A stretch of 47,379 nucleotides of DNA from Verrucomicrobiota bacterium (GTDB taxonomy: Bacteria > Verrucomicrobiota > Verrucomicrobiia > Opitutales > Opitutaceae). A model generated the notes under the pieces. It was not told the origin of the DNA, made no database searches, and saw only the letters and a list, made by a program, of their open reading frames with translations. The stretch covers positions 1 through 47,379 of the forward strand of contig QNAI01000010.1 in the NCBI GenBank assembly GCA_003641745.1, read 5' to 3'. Below, one piece after another: positions 16,817 through 25,878 of this stretch; the first letter of the stretch is position 1, and each line of letters opens with the position of its first letter. A program made the translations under genes and the position numbers.

Positions 16817-18064
16817 ATGAACAACGAATCCGATGTTTCTTTCGCCTGCTTGGATTCAATCCATCTGGCCCGGAACGAGATGACCGCCCGGCTGGTTCGC
16901 TGGGCGGATCAGAACTCCGGGAGTCTCAATCCGGAGGGCCTGCGGGCCATGCAGGATCTGGTTCGGGAGGACTTTTCGGTCCTCCCCGGGCGGATGGACG
17001 TGATTGAGCTGCCGCCTGGCTCACCGGCCGGAAGTTGCGGCATTCTTCGGATCGTGAACCGGCCGGAGGCGCCCATTCAGGTTCTCCTCAACGGTCACCT
17101 CGATACGGTTTTCGGGCCGGACAGTCCCTTTCAGAAGTGCACCGTTCTCGATGCCGAACGGATCAAGGGACCGGGAATCACCGATATGAAGGGCGGTCTG
17201 GTCGTCATGCTGGCCGCACTTCAGGCCTTCGAGGCCTGCCCCTGGCGGGAGAGAATCGGATGGGAAGTCCTGATCTCACCGGACGAGGAATTGGGTTCCC
17301 CTCACTCGACCCCGTTTCTTCAGGAAGCCGCGCGGCGCCACCACCTCGGGATGGTCTTCGAATCGTCGTTGCCGGACGGCCAGCTGGTTCGGGCTCGGAT
17401 GGGGGTGGGCGCTTATCGCTTTGAGGTCCGCGGTCGGGCGGCCCATGTCGGTCGGGATTTTGACGCCGGCCGAAATGCGATCGATGGCCTGTCCGAGATC
17501 CTTCTCAAGGCGTCTGATTTGAACCGATCGGGCGAGGGGGTGATCGTCAACGTGGGCAGGATCGAGGGTGGCGGGCCGATCAATGTGGTGCCGGACCGGG
17601 CCGTGGCCGATCTCAATGTCCGGGTCTGGCGGCGAGAGCAAATGGCGGATCTGGAGGAGCTCCTTCGCGCCTGCGGATCCGCAGTCGGAGGGCGGGAGGG
17701 TTTCGAGGTCGAATTCTCGGGTGGATTTTCCCGCGGCCCGAAGGAGGTGAGTCCCGAGATTGAGGCGTTGTTTGGCGCGCTCTGCAATTGCGGGCGGTCG
17801 ATCGGTCTCGAGTTCGGATGGCGCGATACCGGGGGTGGAAGCGACGGGAATATCCTCGCCATGGAAGGATTGCCCAATGTCGATTCGCTCGGGGTGCGCG
17901 GTGAGTTCATCCATAGTGATCAGGAATACGTCCTGGTCGACAGTCTGGCCGAACGGGCCTCGCTGAGTTCCCTGTTCCTGATGCGCCTGGCTCGTGGCGA
18001 ACTCGAGTTACCGGCGTCTATTCTCGAACGATCGATCGAGCGGACCGGGGAGGCCGTCCCCTGA
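16817..18064 (+). CDS. M20 family amidohydrolase in the AST operon, candidate succinylglutamate desuccinylase
   Basis: A 415-residue di-zinc hydrolase of the ArgE/DapE/carboxypeptidase G2 group. Seen: LLNGHLDTVFG (His94, Asp96), GPGITDMKGGL (Asp123), SPDEELGSPHS (Glu157 base, Glu158 ligand), RGRAAHVGRDF in the dimerisation domain, and EFIHSDQEYV with the last metal His. It is the first gene of an operon with astA, astD and astB (TGATG overlap with astA). The pathway's usual last enzyme, AstE of family M14, is not in the window. Since M20 enzymes such as DapE cleave N-succinyl amides, I infer that this protein fills the AstE step. The motif calls are observed and the role is contextual. Confidence 0.82.
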   Translation: MNNESDVSFACLDSIHLARNEMTARLVRWADQNSGSLNPEGLRAMQDLVREDFSVLPGRMDVIELPPGSPAGSCGILRIVNRPEAPIQVLLNGHLDTVFGPDSPFQKCTVLDAERIKGPGITDMKGGLVVMLAALQAFEACPWRERIGWEVLISPDEELGSPHSTPFLQEAARRHHLGMVFESSLPDGQLVRARMGVGAYRFEVRGRAAHVGRDFDAGRNAIDGLSEILLKASDLNRSGEGVIVNVGRIEGGGPINVVPDRAVADLNVRVWRREQMADLEELLRACGSAVGGREGFEVEFSGGFSRGPKEVSPEIEALFGALCNCGRSIGLEFGWRDTGGGSDGNILAMEGLPNVDSLGVRGEFIHSDQEYVLVDSLAERASLSSLFLMRLARGELELPASILERSIERTGEAVP

Positions 18065-19104
18065 TGGGCGCGTCCCGGATTCGCCCCGTGCGACCGGAGG
18101 ACCTCGATGGCTTCGAGGGCCTTGCGACCAGAATACGGGGTGGGCTGACCAGTCTGCCGCCCGATCGGGATCTGCTTGAGCACAAGATCGAGCAGTCCGT
18201 TCGTGCCTTTGAAAAACGCGTTCTCAAGCCGGGCGGGGAGTATTACCTCTTCGTACTCGAGGACCTTGAATCGAGCGAGATCATGGGGACCTCGGGCGTC
18301 CTGGCCCGGGTGGGTGGTTTCGATCCGTTTTATTCCTACGAGATTCGGCGCGAAACCTTCAGTCACGAACCACTCGGCCTTGACCGGGAAGTCGATGTGC
18401 TTCACCTGAAGACCAATCACAAGGGTCCGTCGGAGGTCTGCAGTCTCTATCTGCGGCCGGAGAGTCGTGGGTCGGGCAGGGGACGTCTGCTCTCGCTCTG
18501 CCGTTTTCTGTTCATGGGCATGTATCCGGATCGCTTTGACGTCGAGGTCTTGTCCGAAATGCGTGGATACATCGATCCGGAAGGGCGTTCGCCTTTCTGG
18601 GAATCAGTGGGCCGGCATTTTTTCCAGAAAGACTTCACCACCGCCGACTTTCTCAGCGGTCTGGGGAACAAGGCTTTTATCGAGGACCTGATGCCCGAAT
18701 ACCCGATCTACGTGAATCTCCTGCCGCCCGAGGTCCAGGATGTGATCGGTCGGGTTCATCCGGACACCGAACCGGCCCTGCGGATGTTGCGGGACGAGGG
18801 TTTCGCCTTCGCCCGCGAGGTCGATATTTTTGACGCAGGCCCCCTGGTCCGGACCGAGTTGAATCAGGTTCGGACCATTCGGGCCTCACGCCAGGTCAGG
18901 GTGGAATCCATCGATGAACTGAAGGACCGCGCCGCCGATCATATGATCGGCTGGGGCGGGCTCGATTTCAGGTGTTGCCTGGGGGTGGTCGAGACAGAGG
19001 CGGACGGATCGGTCAGGGTATTGGTCGAGCGGCCTTCAATCATGGAATTGCCGGTGGGTGACCCGGTCATGATCAGTCCGCTGAGATCCGGAGGTTCGTT
19101 GTAA
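18064..19104 (+). CDS. astA: Arginine N-succinyltransferase
   Basis: AstA transfers succinate from succinyl-CoA to the alpha-amino group of L-arginine, the first step of ammonia-producing arginine catabolism. The 346-residue length fits. Seen, in AstA order: IRPVRPEDLDGF, the GGLTSLPPD stretch, SEVCSLYLRPESRGSGRGRL (acetyltransferase-type CoA loop), VEVLSEMRGYIDPEGRSPFW, then KAFIEDLMPEYPIYVNLLP and VDIFDAGP, all hallmarks of AstA. The start overlaps the M20 stop (TGATG) and the stop overlaps the astD start (TAATG), so translation is coupled. Homologous AruF/AruG-type proteins exist, but only one such gene is present here. Confidence 0.95.
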   Translation: MGASRIRPVRPEDLDGFEGLATRIRGGLTSLPPDRDLLEHKIEQSVRAFEKRVLKPGGEYYLFVLEDLESSEIMGTSGVLARVGGFDPFYSYEIRRETFSHEPLGLDREVDVLHLKTNHKGPSEVCSLYLRPESRGSGRGRLLSLCRFLFMGMYPDRFDVEVLSEMRGYIDPEGRSPFWESVGRHFFQKDFTTADFLSGLGNKAFIEDLMPEYPIYVNLLPPEVQDVIGRVHPDTEPALRMLRDEGFAFAREVDIFDAGPLVRTELNQVRTIRASRQVRVESIDELKDRAADHMIGWGGLDFRCCLGVVETEADGSVRVLVERPSIMELPVGDPVMISPLRSGGSL

Positions 19105-20561
19105 TGAGCGAATTGCACATCGGCGGCAGGTGGGCCCCTGGAAACGGTCCGCGATTTGAATCGATCGATCCGGCCTCGGGCGAGACCGTGTGGTCGGGCA
19201 ACGCCGCGTCAGCCGAAGATGTGGATTCAGCGGTATCCTGTGCCCGTGGGGCGGCTCCATCCTGGTCGGAACTGCCTTTGAATGAGCGTGCGGTCTGCCT
19301 GTTGCGGTTTGCCGAGGCTCTGAAGGCGAATTCGGGCCGGGTGGCCGCTTCCATCTCCCGGGAAGTTGGTAAGCCGGACTGGGAAGCACTGAGCGAGGTA
19401 AACTCGATGGTCGGGAAGGTTGCCCTGTCGATCGAGGCCCACGAAAAGAGGTGTTCCGATTTTCGGGGTGGTCCGGCTGTGGCGCGGTTTCGGCCTCACG
19501 GAGTGGTTGCGGTGTTTGGTCCGTTCAATTTTCCGGGGCACCTGCCCAATGGGCATATGGTACCCGCCCTGCTGGCGGGAAATACGATTGTTTTCAAGCC
19601 GAGCGAAGAAGCTCCCCTGGTGGCCGAAGAAACGGTCCGGGTCTGGCTTGAGGCCGGTCTTCCGGATGGCGTCTTGAACCTGGTTCAGGGCGGAAGGAAA
19701 ACGGGCGAATCCCTGGGTGCGAACGGGCAGATCGACGGGATCTTCTTCACCGGGAGCGCCCGCACGGGCATCATTCTGAACGAAGCAGTTGCCAGGCAAC
19801 CGCGGAAGATCCTGGCCCTGGAGATGGGTGGAAACAACCCATTGGTCGTGCACAAGGTGCGCAATCGGAAGGCCGCGGTGCTCCTGACTCTGCAGTCTGC
19901 TTTTCTCACCGCCGGGCAACGCTGCACCTGTGCCCGCCGGTTGATCATCGGGGAGGGGAGAGAGGGCGACGAAATGGTCGAAGAACTGATCGGGGCGGCC
20001 TCTGCGATTCGAGTTGGATCGCACACGGATCGTCCTGAACCATTCATGGGACCGGTCATCTCGGCGGCGGCGGCGCAATCGATCCTGGCGACCCAGGCTG
20101 AATGGGTGGGAAAGGGAGGTGTTTCCCTGCTCGAAACCCGACTCCTGAAAGCGGGATCCGGCCTGCTTTCACCCGGTGTCATCGATGTGACCGGGATCGC
20201 GGATCGCGGCGACGAAGAGGTGTTTGGACCGTTGCTGCAGATTGTCCGGGTTGCCGATTTCGAAGCCGCCATGGACGAGGCGAACAGGACCGCCTTCGGC
20301 CTGGCCGCAGGATTGATCAGTGACGACGCAGATTGCTACCAGGCATTTCGAAAGCGGGTTCGGGCCGGCTTGATCAACTGGAATCAACAATTGACCGGCG
20401 CGAGCGGCGCGGTGCCCTTTGGCGGCATTGGACTGAGCGGAAATCATCGTCCGAGCGGCTTCTTTGCCGCCGACTATTGCAGCTTTCCCGTGGCATCCAT
20501 TGAGGTGCCGGAGGTGAGGATGCCAGGATCATTGCCGCCGGGCCTGGTAGAGGAATCATGA
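19104..20561 (+). CDS. astD: N-succinylglutamate 5-semialdehyde dehydrogenase
   Basis: An aldehyde dehydrogenase that oxidises succinylglutamate semialdehyde to succinylglutamate with NAD+, the fourth AST step. The 485-residue length fits. Seen: the cofactor-loop segment FGPFNFPGHLPNGH (138-151), FKPSEEAP, the general-base region LALEMGGNNP (Glu240), and the nucleophile region AFLTAGQRCTCARR with Cys274. FNFPGHLPNGHMVPALLAGN is characteristic of AstD within the superfamily. A GGAGG lies 9 bases before the start, which overlaps the astA stop. The stop overlaps the astB start (ATGA). The preceding transaminase step (AstC) has no gene in this operon. Confidence 0.94.
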   Translation: MSELHIGGRWAPGNGPRFESIDPASGETVWSGNAASAEDVDSAVSCARGAAPSWSELPLNERAVCLLRFAEALKANSGRVAASISREVGKPDWEALSEVNSMVGKVALSIEAHEKRCSDFRGGPAVARFRPHGVVAVFGPFNFPGHLPNGHMVPALLAGNTIVFKPSEEAPLVAEETVRVWLEAGLPDGVLNLVQGGRKTGESLGANGQIDGIFFTGSARTGIILNEAVARQPRKILALEMGGNNPLVVHKVRNRKAAVLLTLQSAFLTAGQRCTCARRLIIGEGREGDEMVEELIGAASAIRVGSHTDRPEPFMGPVISAAAAQSILATQAEWVGKGGVSLLETRLLKAGSGLLSPGVIDVTGIADRGDEEVFGPLLQIVRVADFEAAMDEANRTAFGLAAGLISDDADCYQAFRKRVRAGLINWNQQLTGASGAVPFGGIGLSGNHRPSGFFAADYCSFPVASIEVPEVRMPGSLPPGLVEES

Positions 20562-21904
20562 CGCCGGCGGTTGAAATCAATTTCGACGGGCTGGTGGGCC
20601 CGACTCACAACTATGCGGGCCTTTCGTATGGGAATGAGGCCTCCCTGAAGAACAGGGCTTCGGTTTCCAATCCCCGCCGGGCCGCCCTCCAGGGGCTGGC
20701 CAAGATGAAGGCACTCGCCGATCTCGGTCTCCCTCAGGGTCTTCTCCCGCCGCACGATCGACCGGCTTTCGGATTTCTGCGGCACCTCGGGTTTTCGGGA
20801 ACGGACACTGAGATAGCCATTCGGGTGGCGGGCGAATTCCCCGAATTATTTGCCTCGGCGAGTTCGGCCTCGGCCATGTGGGTGGCCAATGCGGGCACAG
20901 TGGCTTCGAGTGCGGACACCCTGGATGAGCGGGTGCACTTCACGCCGGCCAACCTGACCAGCAAGGTACACCGTGCCATCGAGTCGGACCAGACGTCACG
21001 GACCTTCAGGGAGATTTTTCCGCCGGGCGCGATTTTCGCTCATCATCCGCCTTTGGCGGGAGGTGACGCCTTCGCAGATGAGGGGGCGGCCAATCATACA
21101 CGATTCTGTCCCGAGTATGGACAGGGTGGTTTCCACTTCTTCGTCTACGGGAGATCGGGTCCGGAATCCGGTGATCAGGTTCCAACCAGATATCCCGCCC
21201 GCCAGTCCCGGGAAGCTTCCGAAGCGGTGGCCCGACTGAACCAGTTGGAGCCGGATCGGATCTTCCTGGCCCGGCAGAATCCGATCGCGATCGATGCGGG
21301 CGTATTTCACAATGATGTCATCTCAGTGGGGAATGAGAACGTCCTGCTCCACCACGAAGATGCGTTCGTCGATACCGCCGGGGTTGTCGGGGAATTGAAG
21401 GAACACTACAGGCGGATCTGTGATGATGAGATGGTGGCCATCGAGGTGCCGTCTTCGCGGGTCAGCCTGGCCACGGCCGTCAGGACCTATCTGTTCAACA
21501 GTCAGTTGGTCACTCGACCGAATGGAGAGGGGATGTTGCTGATCGCACCGTCTGAATGCGGGGAGGATGCCGCGGTCAGCGAGTTCATCGATGAGTTGGT
21601 CGCGTCGGGTCCGGTGCGGGCGGTGAGGTATTTCGACTTGCGCGAGAGTATGCGCAATGGCGGCGGGCCGGCCTGCCTGCGTTTCAGGATGGTGCTCACC
21701 GATGAGCAACGGGCCGTGGTATCACCCGGAGTGATGATCAATGACGCAACCTATCCGGGGCTGGTCGCCTGGGTGGAACGGCATTACCGGGACCACCTGT
21801 CGATCGACGACCTGGCAGACCCGGCGTTTCTTCTGGAGTGCCGCACAGCGCTGGACGAACTCACCCACCTGATGGGGATCGGGTCGATTTACGGGTTTCA
21901 GTAA
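20558..21904 (+). CDS. astB: N-succinylarginine dihydrolase
   Basis: AstB hydrolyses N-succinylarginine to succinylornithine, two ammonia and CO2, the step that makes the pathway a nitrogen source. The 448-residue length fits. Seen: EINFDGLVGPTHNYAGLSYG at the N-terminus, FADEGAANHTRFC with Glu175, GVFHNDVISVGNE with His251, and GGGPACLRFRMVL with Cys373, matching the Glu-His-Cys catalytic set of the guanidino-modifying fold. The start overlaps astD by four bases. The TAA stop at 21902-21904 is made by the first bases of a long dispersed hairpin, which probably also terminates the operon transcript. Confidence 0.95.
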   Translation: MTPAVEINFDGLVGPTHNYAGLSYGNEASLKNRASVSNPRRAALQGLAKMKALADLGLPQGLLPPHDRPAFGFLRHLGFSGTDTEIAIRVAGEFPELFASASSASAMWVANAGTVASSADTLDERVHFTPANLTSKVHRAIESDQTSRTFREIFPPGAIFAHHPPLAGGDAFADEGAANHTRFCPEYGQGGFHFFVYGRSGPESGDQVPTRYPARQSREASEAVARLNQLEPDRIFLARQNPIAIDAGVFHNDVISVGNENVLLHHEDAFVDTAGVVGELKEHYRRICDDEMVAIEVPSSRVSLATAVRTYLFNSQLVTRPNGEGMLLIAPSECGEDAAVSEFIDELVASGPVRAVRYFDLRESMRNGGGPACLRFRMVLTDEQRAVVSPGVMINDATYPGLVAWVERHYRDHLSIDDLADPAFLLECRTALDELTHLMGIGSIYGFQ

Positions 21905-21969
21905 GGGGTCAGGCCTTGACTTTCAATATTTGGGTTTCCTAAATATTGAAAGTCAAGGCCTGACCCCTT
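21903..21969. repeat. GGGGTCA-foot long perfect hairpin between astB and htpG, possible terminator
   Basis: A perfect 29-bp stem (21903-21931 with 21941-21969) around a 9-nt loop GGGTTTCCT. The outer arm reads AAGGGGTCAGGCCTTGACTT and the right end runs into T residues. It overlaps the astB stop codon. Just after it, 21971-21995 holds partial copies (CGACTTGACCCCCTTTT) suggesting earlier decayed ends. Confidence 0.92.
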
Positions 21970-22054
21970 TTGCGACTTGACCCCCTTTTCGACTTGCGCG
22001 GACTGGCTGAAGGATTACAGGTTAACCGTTTACGCACCAGAAACAGAATTTCCC

Positions 22055-23908
22055 ATGAGCACACCCAAACCCGAACGCTTTGAGTTCCAGGCTGAGATCA
22101 AGCAGCTGCTGGATATCGTTGTCCACTCTCTCTACACGGAGAAGGAAATCTTCATTCGCGAGCTGGTCTCCAACGCTTCGGATGCGCTGGAGAAATTCCG
22201 GCATCTCGCGCTGACCGAAAAGGAGGTCTTCGACGAAAAGCTCGAACTCGAGATCAATATCACGACCGATGACACGGCGAATACGATCACCATCCAGGAC
22301 TTTGGTTTGGGTATGACGCGTGACGAACTGGTTGAAAACCTGGGAACCATAGCCCACTCGGGTTCGAAAAAGTTTCTCCAGGCTCTCAAGGAGGGAGGCG
22401 ATCAGAGTGCCAATCTGATCGGACAGTTCGGGGTCGGTTTCTACAGTGCCTTCATGGTGGCCGGGCAGGTCAAGGTCTACACCCGGTCATGGCATCTGGA
22501 GGGGACCGGTCATTGCTGGACAAGCGATGGCTCGGGCGCATACGAGATTGAGGAGGCCGAGGGTCAGAGGCGCGGGACCAAGATCGTCATAGAGTTGAAC
22601 GACGAATCCAAGGAATTCGCTTCGGCCGACAAAGTGAAGGGACTCCTGCGCCGTTACTCCAGTTTTGTCCCGTTCCCGATCAACCTCAACGGCGAAAAGA
22701 CCAACACGATCCAGGCCCTTTGGTTGCGCGGGAAGAGCGAAATCAAGGACGAGGAATACACGGAGTTCTACAAATACCAGGCCAACGCCTTTGACGAGCC
22801 GCTCTACCGTCTGCACTTCAGCGCGGACGCCCCTCTGGCCATCAATTCCCTGGTCTTTGTGCCGAGCAGCAATATCGAGAGTTTCGGAATGGGGCGGAGT
22901 GAACCTTCGGTGGCGCTCTATTGCCGAAAGGTCATGATCGATGCTCATCCGAAAGACCTGTTGCCTGAATGGCTGCGATTCCTCAAAGGCGTGGTCGACA
23001 GCGAGGATCTCCCGCTGAATATTTCGCGCGAGACGATGCAGGACCGCAGTCTGGTCGAGAAACTCAATCGGGTGATCACGGGACGTTTCCTGCGTTTTCT
23101 CGATGAGGAAGCAACCAAGCGGTCGGAGGATTACCTCAAATTCTATGGCGAGTTTTCGGTCTACCTGAAGGAGGGTGCGGCGACCGATTTTTCAAACAAG
23201 GAGAAGATCGCCAAGCTGCTCCGGTTCGAGTCATCCCTGACCGAGAAGGGCAAGCTGACCAGCTTCGACGACTACCTGTCGCGGATGAAAGAGGACCAGA
23301 AGGACATCTTCTACCTGATCGGCCCGAATCGCGAGGCGCTGGAATCCGCGCCTTACCTGGAGGCGTTCAAGGCCCGGAACCTCGAGGTTCTCTTCCTCTA
23401 CGAGGCAGTGGACGAATTCGTCATGTCCAATCTTCGTGAATACAAGGAGAAGAAACTGGTTTCGATCGATCAGTCCGATGTTGAGCTGGAGGACACGCCT
23501 CCGCCGTCTTCAGAAGGAGCGCTCGATGAGGAAACGACCAAGAATCTGTGCCTTTGGATTCGCGACCAGCTGGGTGACCGGGTGGCTGAGGTCAGCGGCA
23601 GCAAACGCCTGATCGACAGTCCGGCCATGGCGCTGAACGCAGACAAGATGATGAGTGCCCAGATGCGCCGGATGATGAAGGCGATGCACCAGGGCGACGA
23701 TACACCGATCAAGGTCAACCTGGAGGTCAACCCGCGGCATTCCCTGATCGCCCGGTTGAACGAGGTTCGCGAAACCAATCCGGAATTGGGCACGATGATT
23801 GTCGAGCAGATCTACGACAATGCCATGATATCGGCCGGCCTGCTCGAGGATGCCCGGACCATGGTCGATCGAATCTACAAGATCCTCGAGACCGCGGCGG
23901 GAAAGTGA
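22055..23908 (+). CDS. htpG: Hsp90-family molecular chaperone HtpG
   Basis: This cytosolic ATP-dependent dimeric chaperone has 617 residues. Seen: the GHKL ATPase N-domain with IFIRELVSNASDALEKFR (catalytic Glu and Mg2+-ligand Asn), DFGLGMTRDELVENLGTIAH, and GQFGVGFYSAFMVA; the middle domain with LPLNISRETMQ, whose Arg stabilises ATP; and a C-terminal dimerisation domain ending in VDRIYKILETAAGK. I start at MSTPKPERFEF, since the frame's upstream 26 codons derive from repeat debris. It lacks the MEEVD tail of eukaryotic Hsp90, as expected. The stop abuts the convergent oxidoreductase gene with no gap. No heat-shock promoter element could be assigned. Confidence 0.95.
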   Translation: MSTPKPERFEFQAEIKQLLDIVVHSLYTEKEIFIRELVSNASDALEKFRHLALTEKEVFDEKLELEINITTDDTANTITIQDFGLGMTRDELVENLGTIAHSGSKKFLQALKEGGDQSANLIGQFGVGFYSAFMVAGQVKVYTRSWHLEGTGHCWTSDGSGAYEIEEAEGQRRGTKIVIELNDESKEFASADKVKGLLRRYSSFVPFPINLNGEKTNTIQALWLRGKSEIKDEEYTEFYKYQANAFDEPLYRLHFSADAPLAINSLVFVPSSNIESFGMGRSEPSVALYCRKVMIDAHPKDLLPEWLRFLKGVVDSEDLPLNISRETMQDRSLVEKLNRVITGRFLRFLDEEATKRSEDYLKFYGEFSVYLKEGAATDFSNKEKIAKLLRFESSLTEKGKLTSFDDYLSRMKEDQKDIFYLIGPNREALESAPYLEAFKARNLEVLFLYEAVDEFVMSNLREYKEKKLVSIDQSDVELEDTPPPSSEGALDEETTKNLCLWIRDQLGDRVAEVSGSKRLIDSPAMALNADKMMSAQMRRMMKAMHQGDDTPIKVNLEVNPRHSLIARLNEVRETNPELGTMIVEQIYDNAMISAGLLEDARTMVDRIYKILETAAGK

Positions 23909-25204
23909 TTACCTTCGCCGGATTGGTTCGCCATCGCCGGGAATCGGGATGACATTCTCGCTTGGCATGACGACGTTTCCGGTCTCGAAGTCCTCGGCCG
24001 CGGGGGAGGCAGTCATCGCGTAGATCTCGGACTCGGGGTTTTCCATCATGTCGCTCCATCTGACGATCTGCCCACTGTAGGCTGAGATCCGCCCCATGAT
24101 GGCCACGGCGGTGGATTCAGCCACCTGCCGGGCCTCATTGAGGGGATGACCGGTCCGAACGCTCCGTACGAGATCGACCAGTTCCTGAACCGAGCTGTCA
24201 TCGGAGTCGACCTCGATCTCCGGTATGGTGACGTCGTGACCCTCGATTCGACCGCCGCCATGGACCTCACCTTCGGTTCCGCGGAAGAATTCACCCACGC
24301 GCTTGTAGGTCCCGGAAATCTGTCGGCATTGGCTGTTGATATGGACGCCTTCGCCGTAATCGAGGTCGATGCTGAAAAAGTCGAATTGATTGCCCGTCTC
24401 GCGACGCGCCCGTCCGCCCATGCCCAATGCGCTCACCGGCGGGCGGCCCAGGAACCAATTGGCCACATCGAGGTTGTGGACGTGTTGTTCAACGATGTGG
24501 TCGCCGGACATTTCCCAGAAGTTGATCCAGTTGCGGGCGAGATAGTCGGCGTCGGTCCAATCCGGCCGGCGTTCGTAGATCCATGGAACGGTGCCGTTCC
24601 AATACACGGCACCGCCCAGGATTTCTCCGACCGCGCCCTCCCGGATCCTGGCGAAATTCTCGAGGTAGTCCTGCTGATGCCGACGCTGGGTGCCGGCGAC
24701 GATGCCGAGTTGTTTTTCGGTGGCGATCCTGCCGAGTTCGATAATCTTGCGGCAACCGGCGGGGTCGATCGCGACAGGCTTTTCCATGAAGACGTGCTTG
24801 CCCGCAGCCAAGGCTGCCTCGAGGTGCAGGGGACGGAAATTGGGTGGTGTTGCCATGAGCACGAACTCAGCATCCGTTTCCAAGGCCTTGTGGTAGGCAT
24901 CAAAGCCGAAAAAACAGCGTTCGGCGGGAACCCCGAACCTGTCGGCCATCTTCGCCGTGCGTTCGGGAAAGGCGTCGGCCAGAGCCGTTATCTCCGCCCG
25001 CAGTCCGAGGAGGGCGCAGGCATCGATGAAGTTCTGAAGGTCGCGGCTCATCCGGCCGCCGCAGCCGATGGCCGCGAACCGGACGACGTCCTCTCCCTCG
25101 GAGGACTGGCCGAAGGCCCGCGGAGACATCGCGTAAGCACCGGCCGCGGCTGCGGCGATTGAAGATCTCTGCAGGAAGTGGCGGCGTGTGATCGATTCGT
25201 TCAT
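23909..25204 (-). CDS. Tat-exported Gfo/Idh/MocA family oxidoreductase
   Basis: A 431-residue NAD(P)-dependent sugar oxidoreductase with a twin-arginine signal: ITRRHFLQRS followed by an Ala-rich hydrophobic stretch (IAAAAAGAYAMSP) and a cut near AFGQ. Seen: a Rossmann start VRFAAIGCGGRMSRD, the EKPVA motif (HVFMEKPVAIDP), and DHIVEQHVHNLDVANW carrying the conserved His of the C-terminal domain. Tat export with a pre-bound cofactor is typical for this large expansion in Verrucomicrobiota and Planctomycetota. I start at MNESITRRHF because it gives a proper Tat signal; an upstream Met would add 11 residues. The substrate is unknown, probably a sugar or inositol derivative. Confidence 0.88.
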   Translation of the reverse strand: MNESITRRHFLQRSSIAAAAAGAYAMSPRAFGQSSEGEDVVRFAAIGCGGRMSRDLQNFIDACALLGLRAEITALADAFPERTAKMADRFGVPAERCFFGFDAYHKALETDAEFVLMATPPNFRPLHLEAALAAGKHVFMEKPVAIDPAGCRKIIELGRIATEKQLGIVAGTQRRHQQDYLENFARIREGAVGEILGGAVYWNGTVPWIYERRPDWTDADYLARNWINFWEMSGDHIVEQHVHNLDVANWFLGRPPVSALGMGGRARRETGNQFDFFSIDLDYGEGVHINSQCRQISGTYKRVGEFFRGTEGEVHGGGRIEGHDVTIPEIEVDSDDSSVQELVDLVRSVRTGHPLNEARQVAESTAVAIMGRISAYSGQIVRWSDMMENPESEIYAMTASPAAEDFETGNVVMPSENVIPIPGDGEPIRRR

Positions 25205-25413
25205 GGATGGATGCAGCCTGACCACGGGAGCCGGCAAGAGGAAGTGGAATCGAAGTCAGATCCAGTGCGATACCAGGATTGTCCGATACCCCGGGCGGAG
25301 TCCAGGATGACGCGAACCGCGATGCGCATTCATGGTGGCGACTCGCTCCATGACCAAGGTCTGACCGCAATGGGTTGGGTTGACCTGTTGGTGGATTTGG
25401 CAGAACTTCCTGC

Positions 25414-25812
25414 ATGGAATTGCCGAAGGTCAATCTGAAGGAAGTCCCGGTCCAGCATCAAAAGTGGGGTGACGGCCGCTACGACCGGAAGCGACGGCAT
25501 GTCTCGGTCGCTCTCGGGAATACCAGGGAAAAACGGCATCCGTTCGATGTGGAATTCACGGTGATCGCACCAGGCCACTACAATTGCCCCCATCACGCCC
25601 ATTCCAGGATGAGCGAGTTCTTCATCGTCGTTTCGGGTCAGGGCCGGGTGGAACGAAACGACGACGTCTTTGAGATCGGTCCGGGAGACTGTTTCATCCA
25701 GCATTCGGGTACGTTTCACCATATTCTGAATACGAGTGAAACCGAAGAACTGTCGTTCTACATCATCGCCGACGAGGTTGATGGTTGTGAATTGACGATC
25801 AACCGTCCGTAA
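25414..25812 (+). CDS. Cupin-domain protein
   Basis: A single-domain cupin of 132 residues. Motif 1 is present: Gly54, then His61-Ala-His63 and Glu68, the usual metal ligands, ending at VVSGQGRV. Motif 2 is Gly91-DCFIQ-His97-S-Gly99-TF-His102 with Asn106, where the usual Pro is His97. Such small cupins can be isomerases, dioxygenases or ligand-binding sensors, and the sequence does not decide. The TAA stop at 25810-25812 is created by the first bases of a dispersed hairpin, so the natural C-terminus may have been altered by that insertion. The gene is divergent from the oxidoreductase upstream. Confidence 0.82.
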   Translation: MELPKVNLKEVPVQHQKWGDGRYDRKRRHVSVALGNTREKRHPFDVEFTVIAPGHYNCPHHAHSRMSEFFIVVSGQGRVERNDDVFEIGPGDCFIQHSGTFHHILNTSETEELSFYIIADEVDGCELTINRP

Positions 25813-25878
25813 GGGGTCATGTCTTGACTCTTGACATGGCGACCATGCGCCATGTCAAGAGTCAAGACATGACCCCTT
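25811..25878. repeat. GGGGTCA-foot long perfect hairpin, cupin/methyltransferase boundary
   Basis: A perfect 30-bp stem (25811-25840 with 25849-25878) and an 8-nt loop GACCATGC. The left arm begins AAGGGGTCATGTCTTGACTC. It supplies the stop codons of both convergent genes: TAA for the cupin, and TGA (within ATGTCTTGA on the minus strand) for the methyltransferase. It could act as a bidirectional terminator. Confidence 0.93.

Noticed and set aside
21977-22054. N-terminal extension of HtpG
   Set aside because: These codons derive from repeat fragments. HtpG proteins begin close to the chosen Met.
23900-23915. Convergent genes htpG and the oxidoreductase abutting with zero gap as a sign of rearrangement
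   Set aside because: Both proteins have complete, normal C-termini, so tight packing is a sufficient explanation.
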